Positions 1 to 8,895 of a DNA stretch of 64,000 bases are shown here, piece after piece. A model generated the notes under the pieces. That model did not search any database, was not told where the DNA came from, and saw only the letters and a program-made list of their open reading frames with translations. This stretch comes from Flammeovirgaceae bacterium SG7u.111 (GTDB taxonomy: Bacteria; Bacteroidota; Bacteroidia; Cytophagales; Flammeovirgaceae): positions 7,292,001-7,356,000 of the forward strand of contig CP139021.1 in assembly GCA_034044135.1 (NCBI GenBank), in the 5' to 3' direction. Numbering within the stretch: the first letter of the stretch is position 1; each line of letters opens with the position of its first letter. The position numbers and the translations under genes are program-made.

Positions 1-453
1 TTTACCCTAAAAACGTAGCAAGTACTGTTTAAAGGCTAAAAGGAGACTTAATAAATACTAAAGGCTGATATATTGGGAAGTTGTAGAAGGAGCAGTTGCC
101 AACTATTAAAGGTACGGAATTATAAGAAAAAAGATGGAACGATAATTAACGATCTTATTTTTTTGCTTTTTGCTATGGAAAAGTTTCGGAAGAGCCTTGT
201 TTTGTGAGAAGTGCTCGATACGAGTATTAAGAGGTTGTTTGTGCTCTTACTTATGGAAAGGTTTTTGTTATTAACGTTTGTTTGAAAATTGTATCCGTTG
301 GCATAATCGATCAATTAAATGTCTCATTCGGGTATCGGTTATTTTTATACCTATGACGTATTAAAAAAAGCTGGTTTTTCAGATCAAATACAATTTTTGC
401 CTAACTTGGCGACTAGTAACATCCAAAACCAAAAACCTAAAGAATTCAAAGTC
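1..453. other. Non-coding left edge and upstream region
   Basis: No gene is supported here. A 64-codon frame on the minus strand (120-314) has low-complexity Ser/Asn/Lys/Ile composition and no recognisable domain. The plus-strand frame that starts at 319 is an upstream extension of the next gene; its first 45 codons precede the signal sequence and do not look like protein. No clear TAnnTTTG promoter was found. Confidence 0.6.
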
Positions 454-1158
454 ATGATTACAAAACACAGCAAAAACGTCCTTAGAAATGTAAGAAGACG
501 TATCCAATCTTTAAAAATGATGAGTGTCAGCGGATTGTTGATGTTAGCTTTGTTCTCTAGTATGTCTATGGGAATTGTTAGCTGTAAAAAACAACCAGTG
601 ACTACAGAGCCTACCGCAGAGGAATTGAAAATAGCGGAAGCAAAGAAAAAGCTTCAAGCGTTGCTTACCGACGCCAGCATGACGCTAGATGAAAAAGAGC
701 AAGCGCTAGCTGAAATAAAAGCGATGAACATCCAGGATCCTACAGTTTTGGCGCTTATAGCACAAGTAGAGGCTAAGTTGAAAGCAGAGCGTGAAGAATT
801 GAAGCGCAAAGCGGAAGAAGCGGCTAGACTAAAAGAAGCAGAATTGGCTAGGCAAAGGGAAATGAATTCTCCTCAGTATAAATTGAATAGCTTCTTTGGT
901 GGTATTTCAAGTGCTGCAAGTGTGAGTGAAGCTAATATGCAAATCAACCAAGCGTTGAGCTTGTTCAGTTCTCCTGAAGCACCAGTACTCGTCGTAATTA
1001 GCGAAGAAAATGGCGAAAAAGATTATGACAGGCCAACTACTATCAAGAAGTACTTGGAATACTTGAAAGATCAGAAAAAGAAAGCTGATACTATTGAGAA
1101 TATCGTATTCGATGCCAATGGGAAGATAAAAGAACTTGAATTAACAAAATTGAAATAA
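454..1158 (+). CDS. Lipoprotein with coiled coil and a C-terminal domain shared with its neighbours
   Basis: Predicted 234-residue secreted lipoprotein of unknown function. The frame is open from 319, but I start at 454 (or 517) because a basic stretch and hydrophobic segment then lead to a lipobox, I-V-S-C, near residue 44. The n-region before the hydrophobic core is long (about 20 residues, KNVLRNVRRR), so the Met codons at 517/520 are equally plausible. Residues about 55-140 are Glu/Lys/Ala-rich and should form a coiled coil. Residues about 145-234 contain an EAN-x3-I-x2-A-x2-LF pattern followed by IKKYLEYLK, which recurs in the next gene (EANRVIDRAMELF, then IREYFKRL). The stop lies 4 bases before the next start, so the two are probably co-transcribed. 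The function is unknown; anchoring in the outer or inner membrane is inferred from the lipobox only. Confidence 0.7.
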   Translation: MITKHSKNVLRNVRRRIQSLKMMSVSGLLMLALFSSMSMGIVSCKKQPVTTEPTAEELKIAEAKKKLQALLTDASMTLDEKEQALAEIKAMNIQDPTVLALIAQVEAKLKAEREELKRKAEEAARLKEAELARQREMNSPQYKLNSFFGGISSAASVSEANMQINQALSLFSSPEAPVLVVISEENGEKDYDRPTTIKKYLEYLKDQKKKADTIENIVFDANGKIKELELTKLK

Positions 1159-1162
1159 GTAT

Positions 1163-1741
1163 ATGAAGTCATTAAAAAATATAATAGCAGTAAGTGCACT
1201 TGTGCTTTGCTTTTTTTCCGCACAGGCTCAAAACGAAATAAGCCCTGAACGTAAAATAGCCATTGACTCCTTGGCTATGGAAAAAGTGAGGGATTTGAGT
1301 AAATATGTGAGTATTATTGGAAACAAGGAAACTCCTTTTTCTGAGGCAAACAGGGTGATTGACAGAGCTATGGAGCTTTTTGCCGACGGAAGCCAAATGG
1401 GAGTTTCTTCTGTTAACCGAAAGGCTATCAAGTATTATGGTATCAGGGAGTACTTCAAAAGGCTAATGGCCTTGAACTACGATAGGGTAACTATTGAGTG
1501 GTTCAATATCCAGTACATAAGTGATCTTGAATTGCAACCCGATGGAAGATATGTAGGGGTTATTACTATCTACCAACGTTTTGAAGGGGAATCTGACGAT
1601 GGCTTGAAGTATGTTGATACTACAAAGAAAGACATCACTGTGTATGTAGAAAGGAAATCTACTCAAATCAGTGGTCGTACCATCAAGTTCTGGGATGTAT
1701 TGCTTGGCGATATCAGAGTAAGCGAGACTTCTAAAGGCTAG
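1163..1741 (+). CDS. Secreted protein, small alpha+beta (possibly NTF2-like) domain
   Basis: A 192-residue protein with a clear signal peptide ending in AQAQ near residue 22, so it is exported to the periplasm. The mature part reads as helices (residues 25-110) followed by a strand-rich half: VTIEWFNIQYI, YVGVITIYQRF, KDITVYVER, KFWDVLLGDIRV. This helix-then-curved-sheet order resembles NTF2-like domains; that is inference from pattern, not a recognised family. The stretch from IREYFKRL to IYQRFEG lines up with IQAYLKDV to NRNLQG in the LRR protein encoded at 3090-5615, suggesting paralogous domains. It follows the lipoprotein gene by 4 bases and is closed by a strong hairpin at 1761. I do not recognise a function. 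Confidence 0.75.
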   Translation: MKSLKNIIAVSALVLCFFSAQAQNEISPERKIAIDSLAMEKVRDLSKYVSIIGNKETPFSEANRVIDRAMELFADGSQMGVSSVNRKAIKYYGIREYFKRLMALNYDRVTIEWFNIQYISDLELQPDGRYVGVITIYQRFEGESDDGLKYVDTTKKDITVYVERKSTQISGRTIKFWDVLLGDIRVSETSKG

Positions 1742-1760
1742 ATAATTGAAATATAACTGA

Positions 1761-1800
1761 CCTGGTGCAGCCATATATTATATGGTAGCATCAGGTTTTT
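1761..1800 (+). terminator. Rho-independent terminator
   Basis: CCTGGTGC (1761-1768) pairs with GCATCAGG (1788-1795) with one G-U pair; inside it CCATAT pairs with ATATGG. Six T follow at once. It lies 20 bases after the stop of the 1163-1741 gene and closes the two-gene unit. Confidence 0.8.
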
Positions 1801-1979
1801 GATAAAAAAGGACTTGCTTTTGCTTGTATAAAGACAGTCCGATAGTTTTTCCAACCCAAAACCAACTTTCTGAAGAAAGCACCTCTACTTTTAAAATTCA
1901 TCTGTATTTGAAGCGTAAGAAATAGACATTCCTCATAGGATGCTGCTTTACGCATTTTCACCATTAACTTTCAGACCAA

Positions 1980-2819
1980 ATGAAGCTGAACAGATTATCA
2001 AGGTTGCTTTCCTTTTTCCTACTAGTGCTTATTTCCTCCCAGGCCAGCGCCCAAGTGGTGGGTAATTACTTAGGCGACGAAACGGCACTTTATGCCGAAA
2101 CGAAACAAGTCAACCAGTTTTTTAGGCGATTTAACAACGAAGAAGGAAAAGACGGGGTAAAGTATAGCAAAAAGGACAATAGGTACAGAGATTTGTCTAC
2201 CAGAGAAAAGTACCTGAATATTTTGTTCGATGGGCAAAATAAAAATATTTCCAGTAGCCAAAAGGCTCAGTTTATTTCGAAGGTAAATAATGGGCAAAGC
2301 CCAATATTTTTAGATTTTCATGGCAAAGATTGGTTTGCCGAGGTTCAAATTTCTGTTTTGTTCAATGGGAAAGCAGAGGAGGTAACTTTGTTCCTAAAGC
2401 TGGAGCAAGAAAACAAAGGTTATAAATGGGTAATGACCAACGCCTATTCTGACGTATTTGCCAAGCTGTTTTCTTCGGATACAACTTCTCAGCGGCTCTT
2501 TTTGCATCCTATGAGCCATGAACTCGATTTCATGAACTTGGTGAAAGTATTTAAAAGCCATGAGCATGTAGAAGATTATACGGCAAAAGAATACCATCCA
2601 GATTATTTGTCTATTTTCTTGTATGAGTTTAAGAATTCTAAGATCAAATTTGTGACAGTCAACGATGTAAAATTCCACTTTTTCCAAGTTGACGGATGGT
2701 ATTTTGAACTATCAGAATTTAACCGCCCTGGCTTAAATAAGGGTTGGTTAATATCTAACCTAATGGAACTTCCAGCAGAGCATAAAGATATTTTTGTAAA
2801 GTACATTTATAGGCAGTAA
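1980..2819 (+). CDS. Secreted protein of unknown function
   Basis: A 279-residue protein with a typical signal peptide (MKLNRLSRLL, a Phe/Leu core, cleavage after ASAQ near residue 25). The mature protein has an FFRRFN segment, then a helix REKYLNILFD, then strands (WFAEVQISVLFNG, VTLFLKLEQ, YKWVMTNAY). This order echoes the two preceding proteins and the N-terminal domain of the following LRR protein, although identity is low. The second half carries an LHPMSHELDF motif and ends with a strand-rich stretch. It has its own unit: a terminator lies upstream (1761-1800) and another downstream (2911-2953). Function unknown; periplasmic or surface location is inferred from the signal peptide. Confidence 0.75.
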   Translation: MKLNRLSRLLSFFLLVLISSQASAQVVGNYLGDETALYAETKQVNQFFRRFNNEEGKDGVKYSKKDNRYRDLSTREKYLNILFDGQNKNISSSQKAQFISKVNNGQSPIFLDFHGKDWFAEVQISVLFNGKAEEVTLFLKLEQENKGYKWVMTNAYSDVFAKLFSSDTTSQRLFLHPMSHELDFMNLVKVFKSHEHVEDYTAKEYHPDYLSIFLYEFKNSKIKFVTVNDVKFHFFQVDGWYFELSEFNRPGLNKGWLISNLMELPAEHKDIFVKYIYRQ

Positions 2820-2910
2820 AGCCGAGCTCAGTATTCTTTTGTGCTTAGCGTATGTATAGAATTTTATGTTTTCAAGTGGAACAGATAAAATTTAAACATG
2901 CTCTAAGTAC

Positions 2911-2953
2911 AATTGCACTGGCAAATGCTTTTGCCTGTGCAATTTCTTTTTCA
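2911..2953 (+). terminator. Rho-independent terminator
   Basis: AATTGCAC-t-GGCAAA (from 2911) pairs with TTTGCC-t-GTGCAATT, followed by TTCTTTTTC. It is about 90 bases after the stop of the 1980-2819 gene. Confidence 0.75.
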
Positions 2954-3089
2954 TCTTTATACTTAAACAAATGCAGTTGATTAGCTTTATTCGAATTGCC
3001 TGAATTTGTTTGAGTATGATTTTAGACTTTACATAAGTTTTTTTAGAGGTAATTAATCCGAAACATTCATTTATTAAAAATAAATAAGC

Positions 3090-5615
3090 ATGAGGACATT
3101 TTGCGCCAAAATCATTTTTTCTCAAGTTTTACTAGTGCTGGCTCTGTCTTTTGGTACGTTCGAGGCGAAAGCGCAAGCAGAGTTGCCTGCCGAAGAAATC
3201 GAGTCGTATAAAGAGCAATCAGCAGAGCTTGTACGTTTTTTGGAATTTACACTCAACACCATTGGGGACTCCAGTACCACCCCAAACGAAAAAGACATTA
3301 TTATTAACCAAAGCTACTTGAAGCTTTTTCGCGATGATAAGGTGCAAGTAGAGGATGATTTGGTAGAAGGGCGTGAAGTAGTTACCAACAAAGATATTCA
3401 GGCATACCTTAAGGATGTTGATTTCTTTTATAAGTATGCAAAATTTGAATTCAATATCACAGATGTAAACCATTTTGTAAACGATGATAATGTGCTCTAT
3501 GTCCGAGTGAGTCTTAATAGGAATCTACAGGGGATTAACATAGATGGGGAAGCGGTAAATGTGAACAAAGAGCGCTTTGTAGAAGTGAATGTGGATAGGA
3601 TAAATAAAGATTTAAAAATAGTAAGTGTGTACACCACAAGGCTCAGCGAAGCAGAGGAGCTTAATAATTGGTGGTCTACGCTTTCTTACGATTGGCAGGC
3701 AATATTCAAAAGAAACTTGGCTGTGTTGGACGATACGCTCAGCGTGGAACAGTTGAAGCGAATAGTTTCAATGGAAGAATTAGATTTGTCAAATAACAAA
3801 AGTGTAAGAGAGCTTAGTGCACTAAGCAAGCTGACAGACCTAAAAAAGCTCAATATTTCAAATACGAGTATCAATGACCTAAGTCCTTTAAGAAGCCTTA
3901 CGAGGCTAGAGATACTAAACTGTTCTCAAAACCTAGTCAGTAACATAGAACCACTTAAATATTCTATCAATCTAAAAGAACTGTATTGCAATGGAACATT
4001 GGTATCGGATATTTCTCCCTTGGCTAATTTTCCTAAGCTAGAAATTTTGCATTGCTATACGTCTCCTATCCTCAGCCTTGAACCATTGGCAGCCTTGGAG
4101 CACTTGAAAGATTTACGTTTTTACGATACTCGAATTACGAACTTGACTCCGCTTTCTGCAATTTATAGCTTAGAGCACCTCAACCTTTCTTATACAAGAA
4201 ATGCTGACCTTACGCCATTGAGTGGCTTGTCCAACTTGAAAATATTAAATATTGAAAGCACGCCAGTAACCGATCTAAGTCCTTTAAAACCGTTGGGTAG
4301 CTTAAACCTGCTTTTCTGCAATAATACCCAAGTATCTTCCTTAGAACCATTGGTTTCGCTTACCAAATTGGAAAAGGTTTATTGTGACAATACACAGATT
4401 ACTAAAGCTGAGGCTAGAATGTTCATGCAAACCAACAGGAGCGCCTTGGTGATTTACGAGTCGGAAGCATTGCTTAAGTGGTGGCAGGAAATGCCACAGG
4501 CATGGAAACAATATTTTTCCACCACTGCAAAAATCAGCGTTCAGCCAAGCAAAGAAGAGCTTCAGCAAGCAGCCAATATTTCTGAAGTAAATGTTTCTGG
4601 CAATGCTGCAATTAAGTCTTTGGCACCGCTCACTTCTTTGCTCAACTTAAAGTCATTGCGATGTGCTAGCACTAGCGTGTCGGATTTGAGCCCGTTAATG
4701 GATCTCATTATGTTAGAAGATATTGATGTTTCCTCTACACAGGTGGCTAGCATTATTCCGCTAGGGAAAGTAAGTAGCATGAAAAGCCTGAATATTTCTG
4801 GAACGAAAGTGAGTGATTTATCTCCATTGGGTTCACTTGATAAGCTGGAAGTGCTTGTAGCGGATAATACGCCCATCGCTTCTATAGCTCCTTTGGGAAA
4901 TTCACCAAAGCTCAAGACTATTTACTGCGACAATACGCAGCTTCCTGCGGAATCGACTAAGGCATTTGCCATTGCACATCCCGATATGTTAATTGTTTTC
5001 CAAACGGAAGCACTTACAAAATGGTGGGCAAGCCTTTCGGCAGATTGGATAAAAGTATTTAAAGATCACGCTACAGTGGAAAGCACCCCCACTCGGGAGC
5101 AACTTCATAATGTAATTAGTTTAAGATCGCTCAACCTTTCTGATAATAATAAGATCAGGGATTTGGGACCGTTGGTAGAGTTTGTGGCCTTAAAAGAACT
5201 TCATTTTTCCAATACTCAAATAAGTAGCCTCGACCCTATCTCAGGCTTGGCCAACCTTACTGTTTTACAATGCTCTAGAACACCTGTAAATAACCTTACG
5301 CCTATAAGTAGGTTGAACAATTTAGAAGAGCTAGATATTGAGAACACACCTGTGGGAGACCTTGAAGCTATTAGCGGATTGTCTGGGTTAAAAGTATTGA
5401 AGTGCTCAGGTACACCAATCAAGAAGCTCAACCCGCTTGAATCCCTCAGGCAGCTAGAGCAGTTAGAGTTTTTTACTACAGGTATAAAAAGCTTGAAGCC
5501 AATAGATGGGTTGGCGAACCTAAAGATGTTAAAATGTTATAATACCAAAATCTCAAGCAAAAATGTTGATAAGTATAAAAAGGCGCATCCTAATGTAGAT
5601 GTTGTGTACTATTAA
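3090..5615 (+). CDS. Secreted leucine-rich repeat protein with three LRR modules
   Basis: An 841-residue protein with a signal peptide (cleavage after KAQA near residue 30). Residues about 40-185 form an N-terminal alpha+beta domain (NEKDIIINQSYLKLF, VQVEDDL, IQAYLKDV, KFEFNIT, YVRVSLNRN) resembling the neighbouring secreted proteins. The rest is three modules, each opening with a Trp-Trp helix (WW at residues 194, 464 and 645; pattern WW-x2-L/M-S/P-x2-W-x3-F), a PTxEQL-like turn, and then 22-residue internalin-type LRRs of the form L-x2-L-x3-x-T-x-I-x-D-L-x-P-L. Modules 1 and 2 end in YCDNTQ and a short helix; module 3 ends the protein (CYNTKISS then HPNVDVVYY). LRR arrays of this type bind proteins or glycans; the ligand is unknown. 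No sorting domain or membrane anchor is visible at the C-terminus. Confidence 0.85.
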   Translation: MRTFCAKIIFSQVLLVLALSFGTFEAKAQAELPAEEIESYKEQSAELVRFLEFTLNTIGDSSTTPNEKDIIINQSYLKLFRDDKVQVEDDLVEGREVVTNKDIQAYLKDVDFFYKYAKFEFNITDVNHFVNDDNVLYVRVSLNRNLQGINIDGEAVNVNKERFVEVNVDRINKDLKIVSVYTTRLSEAEELNNWWSTLSYDWQAIFKRNLAVLDDTLSVEQLKRIVSMEELDLSNNKSVRELSALSKLTDLKKLNISNTSINDLSPLRSLTRLEILNCSQNLVSNIEPLKYSINLKELYCNGTLVSDISPLANFPKLEILHCYTSPILSLEPLAALEHLKDLRFYDTRITNLTPLSAIYSLEHLNLSYTRNADLTPLSGLSNLKILNIESTPVTDLSPLKPLGSLNLLFCNNTQVSSLEPLVSLTKLEKVYCDNTQITKAEARMFMQTNRSALVIYESEALLKWWQEMPQAWKQYFSTTAKISVQPSKEELQQAANISEVNVSGNAAIKSLAPLTSLLNLKSLRCASTSVSDLSPLMDLIMLEDIDVSSTQVASIIPLGKVSSMKSLNISGTKVSDLSPLGSLDKLEVLVADNTPIASIAPLGNSPKLKTIYCDNTQLPAESTKAFAIAHPDMLIVFQTEALTKWWASLSADWIKVFKDHATVESTPTREQLHNVISLRSLNLSDNNKIRDLGPLVEFVALKELHFSNTQISSLDPISGLANLTVLQCSRTPVNNLTPISRLNNLEELDIENTPVGDLEAISGLSGLKVLKCSGTPIKKLNPLESLRQLEQLEFFTTGIKSLKPIDGLANLKMLKCYNTKISSKNVDKYKKAHPNVDVVYY

Positions 5616-5764
5616 GAGTTATAAGTGAAAGCCTAGCATATCGAAAAAGTTGCCTAGGCTTGCACTTATACAGCGTTAATTTGTTATACTAGATAAAGTG
5701 ACCACTAAGGTGCTACCATCCCGTCCTACAAATTGGGTAAAATATCAGGTCAAAACTTATTCTG

Positions 5765-7414
5765 ATGAGGAACAAAATTTATAAGTTATCTATATTTTTC
5801 TTCTTACTGCTATCGCTCACGGCTGCTTTTATTCCCAAAGACAGGTATTTTGAAATAGCCAAAAGCATAGAAATTTTTGCCTCGCTCTTTAAGGAGGTCA
5901 ACCATTACTATGTGGAAGAGACAAGTCCTACCAGCATGGCAAAAACGGCTATAGAGTCGATGTTGGCATCTCTTGACCCATATACAAACTATATTCCCGA
6001 AGACAGGATTGAGGATTATCGAACCATGTCTACAGGGGAGTTTGCGGGCGTAGGTGCAGTTTTGCACGAAAGAGAGGGGGCTTTTATTATCACAGATGTA
6101 ATGCTCGGTTATGCTGCCGATGAAGGAGGGTTGCTTATAGGAGACGAACTTATAAACATCAATGGAATAGATATAAAGGGAAGGCCTCAGGAAAGTGTGG
6201 AAAGGATGCTGAAGGGGCAAGATGGTTCTGTGGTAAATTTGGTGGTGAAGCGGTTTGGTAGCGAAAGCCCACTTAGTTTGAAGCTAGAATACAGCAAAGT
6301 AAAAAGAAAAAATGTTCCTTATTTTGGAATGGTCACGAACGATATCGGCTTGGTTCAGCTCACCGATTTTACCCAACAAGCAAGTTTAGAGGTTAAAAAT
6401 GCAGTGATAGAACTGAAAGATCAGGGTGCGAAAAAAATCATTTTGGACTTGAGGGAAAACCCCGGTGGCTTGCTAAACGAAGCAGTGGATATTACCAATG
6501 TATTTCTGGACAGAGGTTTGGATATCGTGTTTATGAAAGGCAGGAGCGAAGAATGGAGTAAAAACTATACTTCTACAAACGAGCCTGTCGATACGAAAAT
6601 GCCACTAGCTATTTTGGTGAACGAAAATAGTGCATCTGCTTCCGAGATCGTATCTGGCGTGTTGCAAGATTATGACAGAGGCGTGGTAGTTGGGAGACAG
6701 TCTTATGGAAAAGGGTTGGTACAGACTACGACAAAACTTTCCTATAACTCGCAGCTAAAAGTAACCGTTGCCAAGTATTACATCCCAAGTGGAAGGTGTG
6801 TACAGGCAATCGATTACTCCCACCGAAATGAATTTGGTATTCCAATAAAATTACCTGAGTCCAAAAGAGAAGAATTTAAGACTAAAAATGGTCGGGTAGT
6901 TTTTGATGGGGCAGGTGTAGATCCTGATGTAGAAAAAGAAAAAGTAGTCTATGCACCTATTACTAAAGCATTGATAGATAAAAATCTCATCTTTGATTAT
7001 GCTACTGAGTTCAGAATAAAGAATGAGTCAATCGACTCAACCAGAATTTTTGAGCTTGACGATGCGCAGTACCAGAATTTTGTAAATTGGCTTAAGGATA
7101 AAGATTACAACTACACTACCAAAATGGAAAATACACTAGAAGAATTGGTAGCAAGTTCCAAAAGCGAAAGGTATTATTCTGATATTAAAAAGCAGATAGA
7201 TAATTTGAGGAGTGGTATTGATAAGAACAAGGAGCTCGATTTGGTAAATTTCAAAGAAGAAATAAAGCAAGTGTTGGAGAAAGAAATAGCAACTAGGTAT
7301 TACCTCGATAGGGGTAAAATAGAAGCAACCTTCGATAATAACCCTGATGTGTTGGCTGCCATCGAAATTCTTAATTCTCCAGAGAAATACAAGGAAATCC
7401 TTGCTCCTCAGTAA
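5765..7414 (+). CDS. S41 family C-terminal processing peptidase (CtpA/Prc type)
   Basis: A 549-residue exported serine protease that cleaves proteins from their C-termini in the periplasm. An N-terminal hydrophobic segment (residues 8-23) acts as signal or anchor. Residues about 90-170 are a PDZ domain (GEFAGVGAVL, with the ligand-binding GLLIGDELININGIDI). The peptidase core follows: LRENPGG near 230, the nucleophile in NENSASASE (residues 286-294) and the general-base lysine in SYGKGLVQ (Lys316), so the Ser/Lys dyad is intact. Residues 400-549 are a C-terminal helical extension with many charged residues, common in Bacteroidota members. Its stop is only 10 bases from the stop of the convergent glutamine synthetase gene. 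Confidence 0.93.
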   Translation: MRNKIYKLSIFFFLLLSLTAAFIPKDRYFEIAKSIEIFASLFKEVNHYYVEETSPTSMAKTAIESMLASLDPYTNYIPEDRIEDYRTMSTGEFAGVGAVLHEREGAFIITDVMLGYAADEGGLLIGDELININGIDIKGRPQESVERMLKGQDGSVVNLVVKRFGSESPLSLKLEYSKVKRKNVPYFGMVTNDIGLVQLTDFTQQASLEVKNAVIELKDQGAKKIILDLRENPGGLLNEAVDITNVFLDRGLDIVFMKGRSEEWSKNYTSTNEPVDTKMPLAILVNENSASASEIVSGVLQDYDRGVVVGRQSYGKGLVQTTTKLSYNSQLKVTVAKYYIPSGRCVQAIDYSHRNEFGIPIKLPESKREEFKTKNGRVVFDGAGVDPDVEKEKVVYAPITKALIDKNLIFDYATEFRIKNESIDSTRIFELDDAQYQNFVNWLKDKDYNYTTKMENTLEELVASSKSERYYSDIKKQIDNLRSGIDKNKELDLVNFKEEIKQVLEKEIATRYYLDRGKIEATFDNNPDVLAAIEILNSPEKYKEILAPQ

Positions 7415-7423
7415 GCTAAAGTA

Positions 7424-8851
7424 TTAGCAATCGTAATACAAGAAGAACTCGTAGGGGTGCGGGCGTAAAGCTATTTCATTGAGCTCATTCTCCCTTTTGT
7501 ATTCAATATATGCCTCTATTAACCGAGTAGAAAAAACATTTCCCTTCGTCAGAAAATCATTATCATTTTCAAGGGCTTCTAAGGCTTCGTTCAATGTTTC
7601 TGGAACAGTGGGGGTTTCTATCAACTCCCCAGGTGACATATTAAAAAGTCCTTGATCCAATGGGTTTCCAGGATCAATCTTGTTGGTTATTCCATCTACC
7701 ATTGCCATCAACACTACCGAAAACAGCAGATACCCATTATTTGTGGGGTCAGGACATCTAAACTCAAATCGTTTGGTAGAAGGCTTTTTTGAGTAAACAG
7801 GGATGCGTATTGCTGCTGATCGATCACTATCAGAATATGATAAATTGACAGGGGACTCAAAGCCTGGAACCAACCTTCTATAGGAATTGATTGTTGGGGC
7901 GGCAAAAGCCAAAATAGCTGGAGCATGCTTCAATACACCTCCTATCGCCCAAAGCGCTTCTTGTGAAAGGTCTGCATATTTTTCCCCTGAAAAAATGCTG
8001 TTCCCATTTTTCCACAATGAAAAATGTGTGTGCATTCCACTTCCATTGTCAGCATAAATGGGCTTGGGCATAAATGTCACCGTTTTTCCATGCTGCTTGG
8101 CTACATTCTTCACAATGTATTTGTACCATAAAAAATTATCAGCCATTTTAAGCAGGTCGGTATGCTTCAGGCCTATTTCGCATTGTCCACCTGTACCTAC
8201 TTCATGGTGATGCGATGAAGCAATAATATCTACCTTTCTTAGGGCGCTCACCATTTCATTTCGCAAGTCTTGCGAGCCATCTGTAGGGCTCACCGGGAAA
8301 AAACCGCCTTTGTAGCTTGGTTTATAGCCTAGGTTTGGCTCTTCAATGCGGTTTTTGTTCCAAGAACCTTCTGTAGATTCTATGTTGTAAAAACTATTGT
8401 TCGCACTCTGGTGATACCCAACTTCGTCGAATACAAAAAACTCTGGCTCAGGCCCTACATAGCAGGTGTCTGCTATGCCTGATTGCTGTAGATAGGCAAT
8501 TGCTTTTTTTGCAATTCCCCTTGGGTCTCTTTCGTAAGTAGCTTTCGATTGGGGGTCGAAAATATCTGCTATTATGCTTAGCGTGGTTTCTTTGAAAAAA
8601 GGATCTATTTGAGTGGTGCTAGGGTCGGGTATAGCCATTAGGTCAGTCGAGCCTACATGTTGCCAGCCCCGCATAGCCGCTCCGTCAAAGCCAATTCCCT
8701 CTTTGAAGGTATCTTCGCTCCAGGTTTCAATGGGGTAGGTACAATGCTGCCAAGTACCTAAAAGATCGGCGAATTTCATATCGACCATTTTTGCCCCAGT
8801 AATTTTGGCAAACTCGAAAAAATCTTTTGGTTTTTTAATGTTTTCAGCCAT
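7424..8851 (-). CDS. glnA: Type I glutamine synthetase
   Basis: A 475-residue cytoplasmic enzyme that makes glutamine from glutamate, ammonia and ATP. Family landmarks are present: the beta-grasp N-terminus, FDGAAMRGW, the metal and substrate motif NGSGMHTHFS, the ATP-site region KPSTKRFEFRCPDP, and the C-terminal HPYEFFLYY. The site that GlnE adenylylates in enteric GSI (Tyr in NLYDLPPEE) aligns with GLFNMSPGE, so the residue is Phe403 (codon 7643-7645); control by adenylylation is therefore not expected. The gene starts 44 bases after the stop of the PfkB kinase gene on the same strand, so the two may be co-transcribed. The length is normal for GSI. Confidence 0.95.
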   Translation of the reverse strand: MAENIKKPKDFFEFAKITGAKMVDMKFADLLGTWQHCTYPIETWSEDTFKEGIGFDGAAMRGWQHVGSTDLMAIPDPSTTQIDPFFKETTLSIIADIFDPQSKATYERDPRGIAKKAIAYLQQSGIADTCYVGPEPEFFVFDEVGYHQSANNSFYNIESTEGSWNKNRIEEPNLGYKPSYKGGFFPVSPTDGSQDLRNEMVSALRKVDIIASSHHHEVGTGGQCEIGLKHTDLLKMADNFLWYKYIVKNVAKQHGKTVTFMPKPIYADNGSGMHTHFSLWKNGNSIFSGEKYADLSQEALWAIGGVLKHAPAILAFAAPTINSYRRLVPGFESPVNLSYSDSDRSAAIRIPVYSKKPSTKRFEFRCPDPTNNGYLLFSVVLMAMVDGITNKIDPGNPLDQGLFNMSPGELIETPTVPETLNEALEALENDNDFLTKGNVFSTRLIEAYIEYKRENELNEIALRPHPYEFFLYYDC

Positions 8852-8895
8852 TGTTCTTGTAGGTTAAAATACTTGGCAACACTTTATTTATTCTT

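Noticed and set aside
120-314. 64-codon minus-strand frame at the left edge
   Set aside because: Low-complexity composition, no domain and no promoter or neighbour to support it.
5631-5659. GCCTAG/CTAGGC pair after the LRR gene as a terminator
   Set aside because: Only six pairs with a 17-base loop and no T-run.
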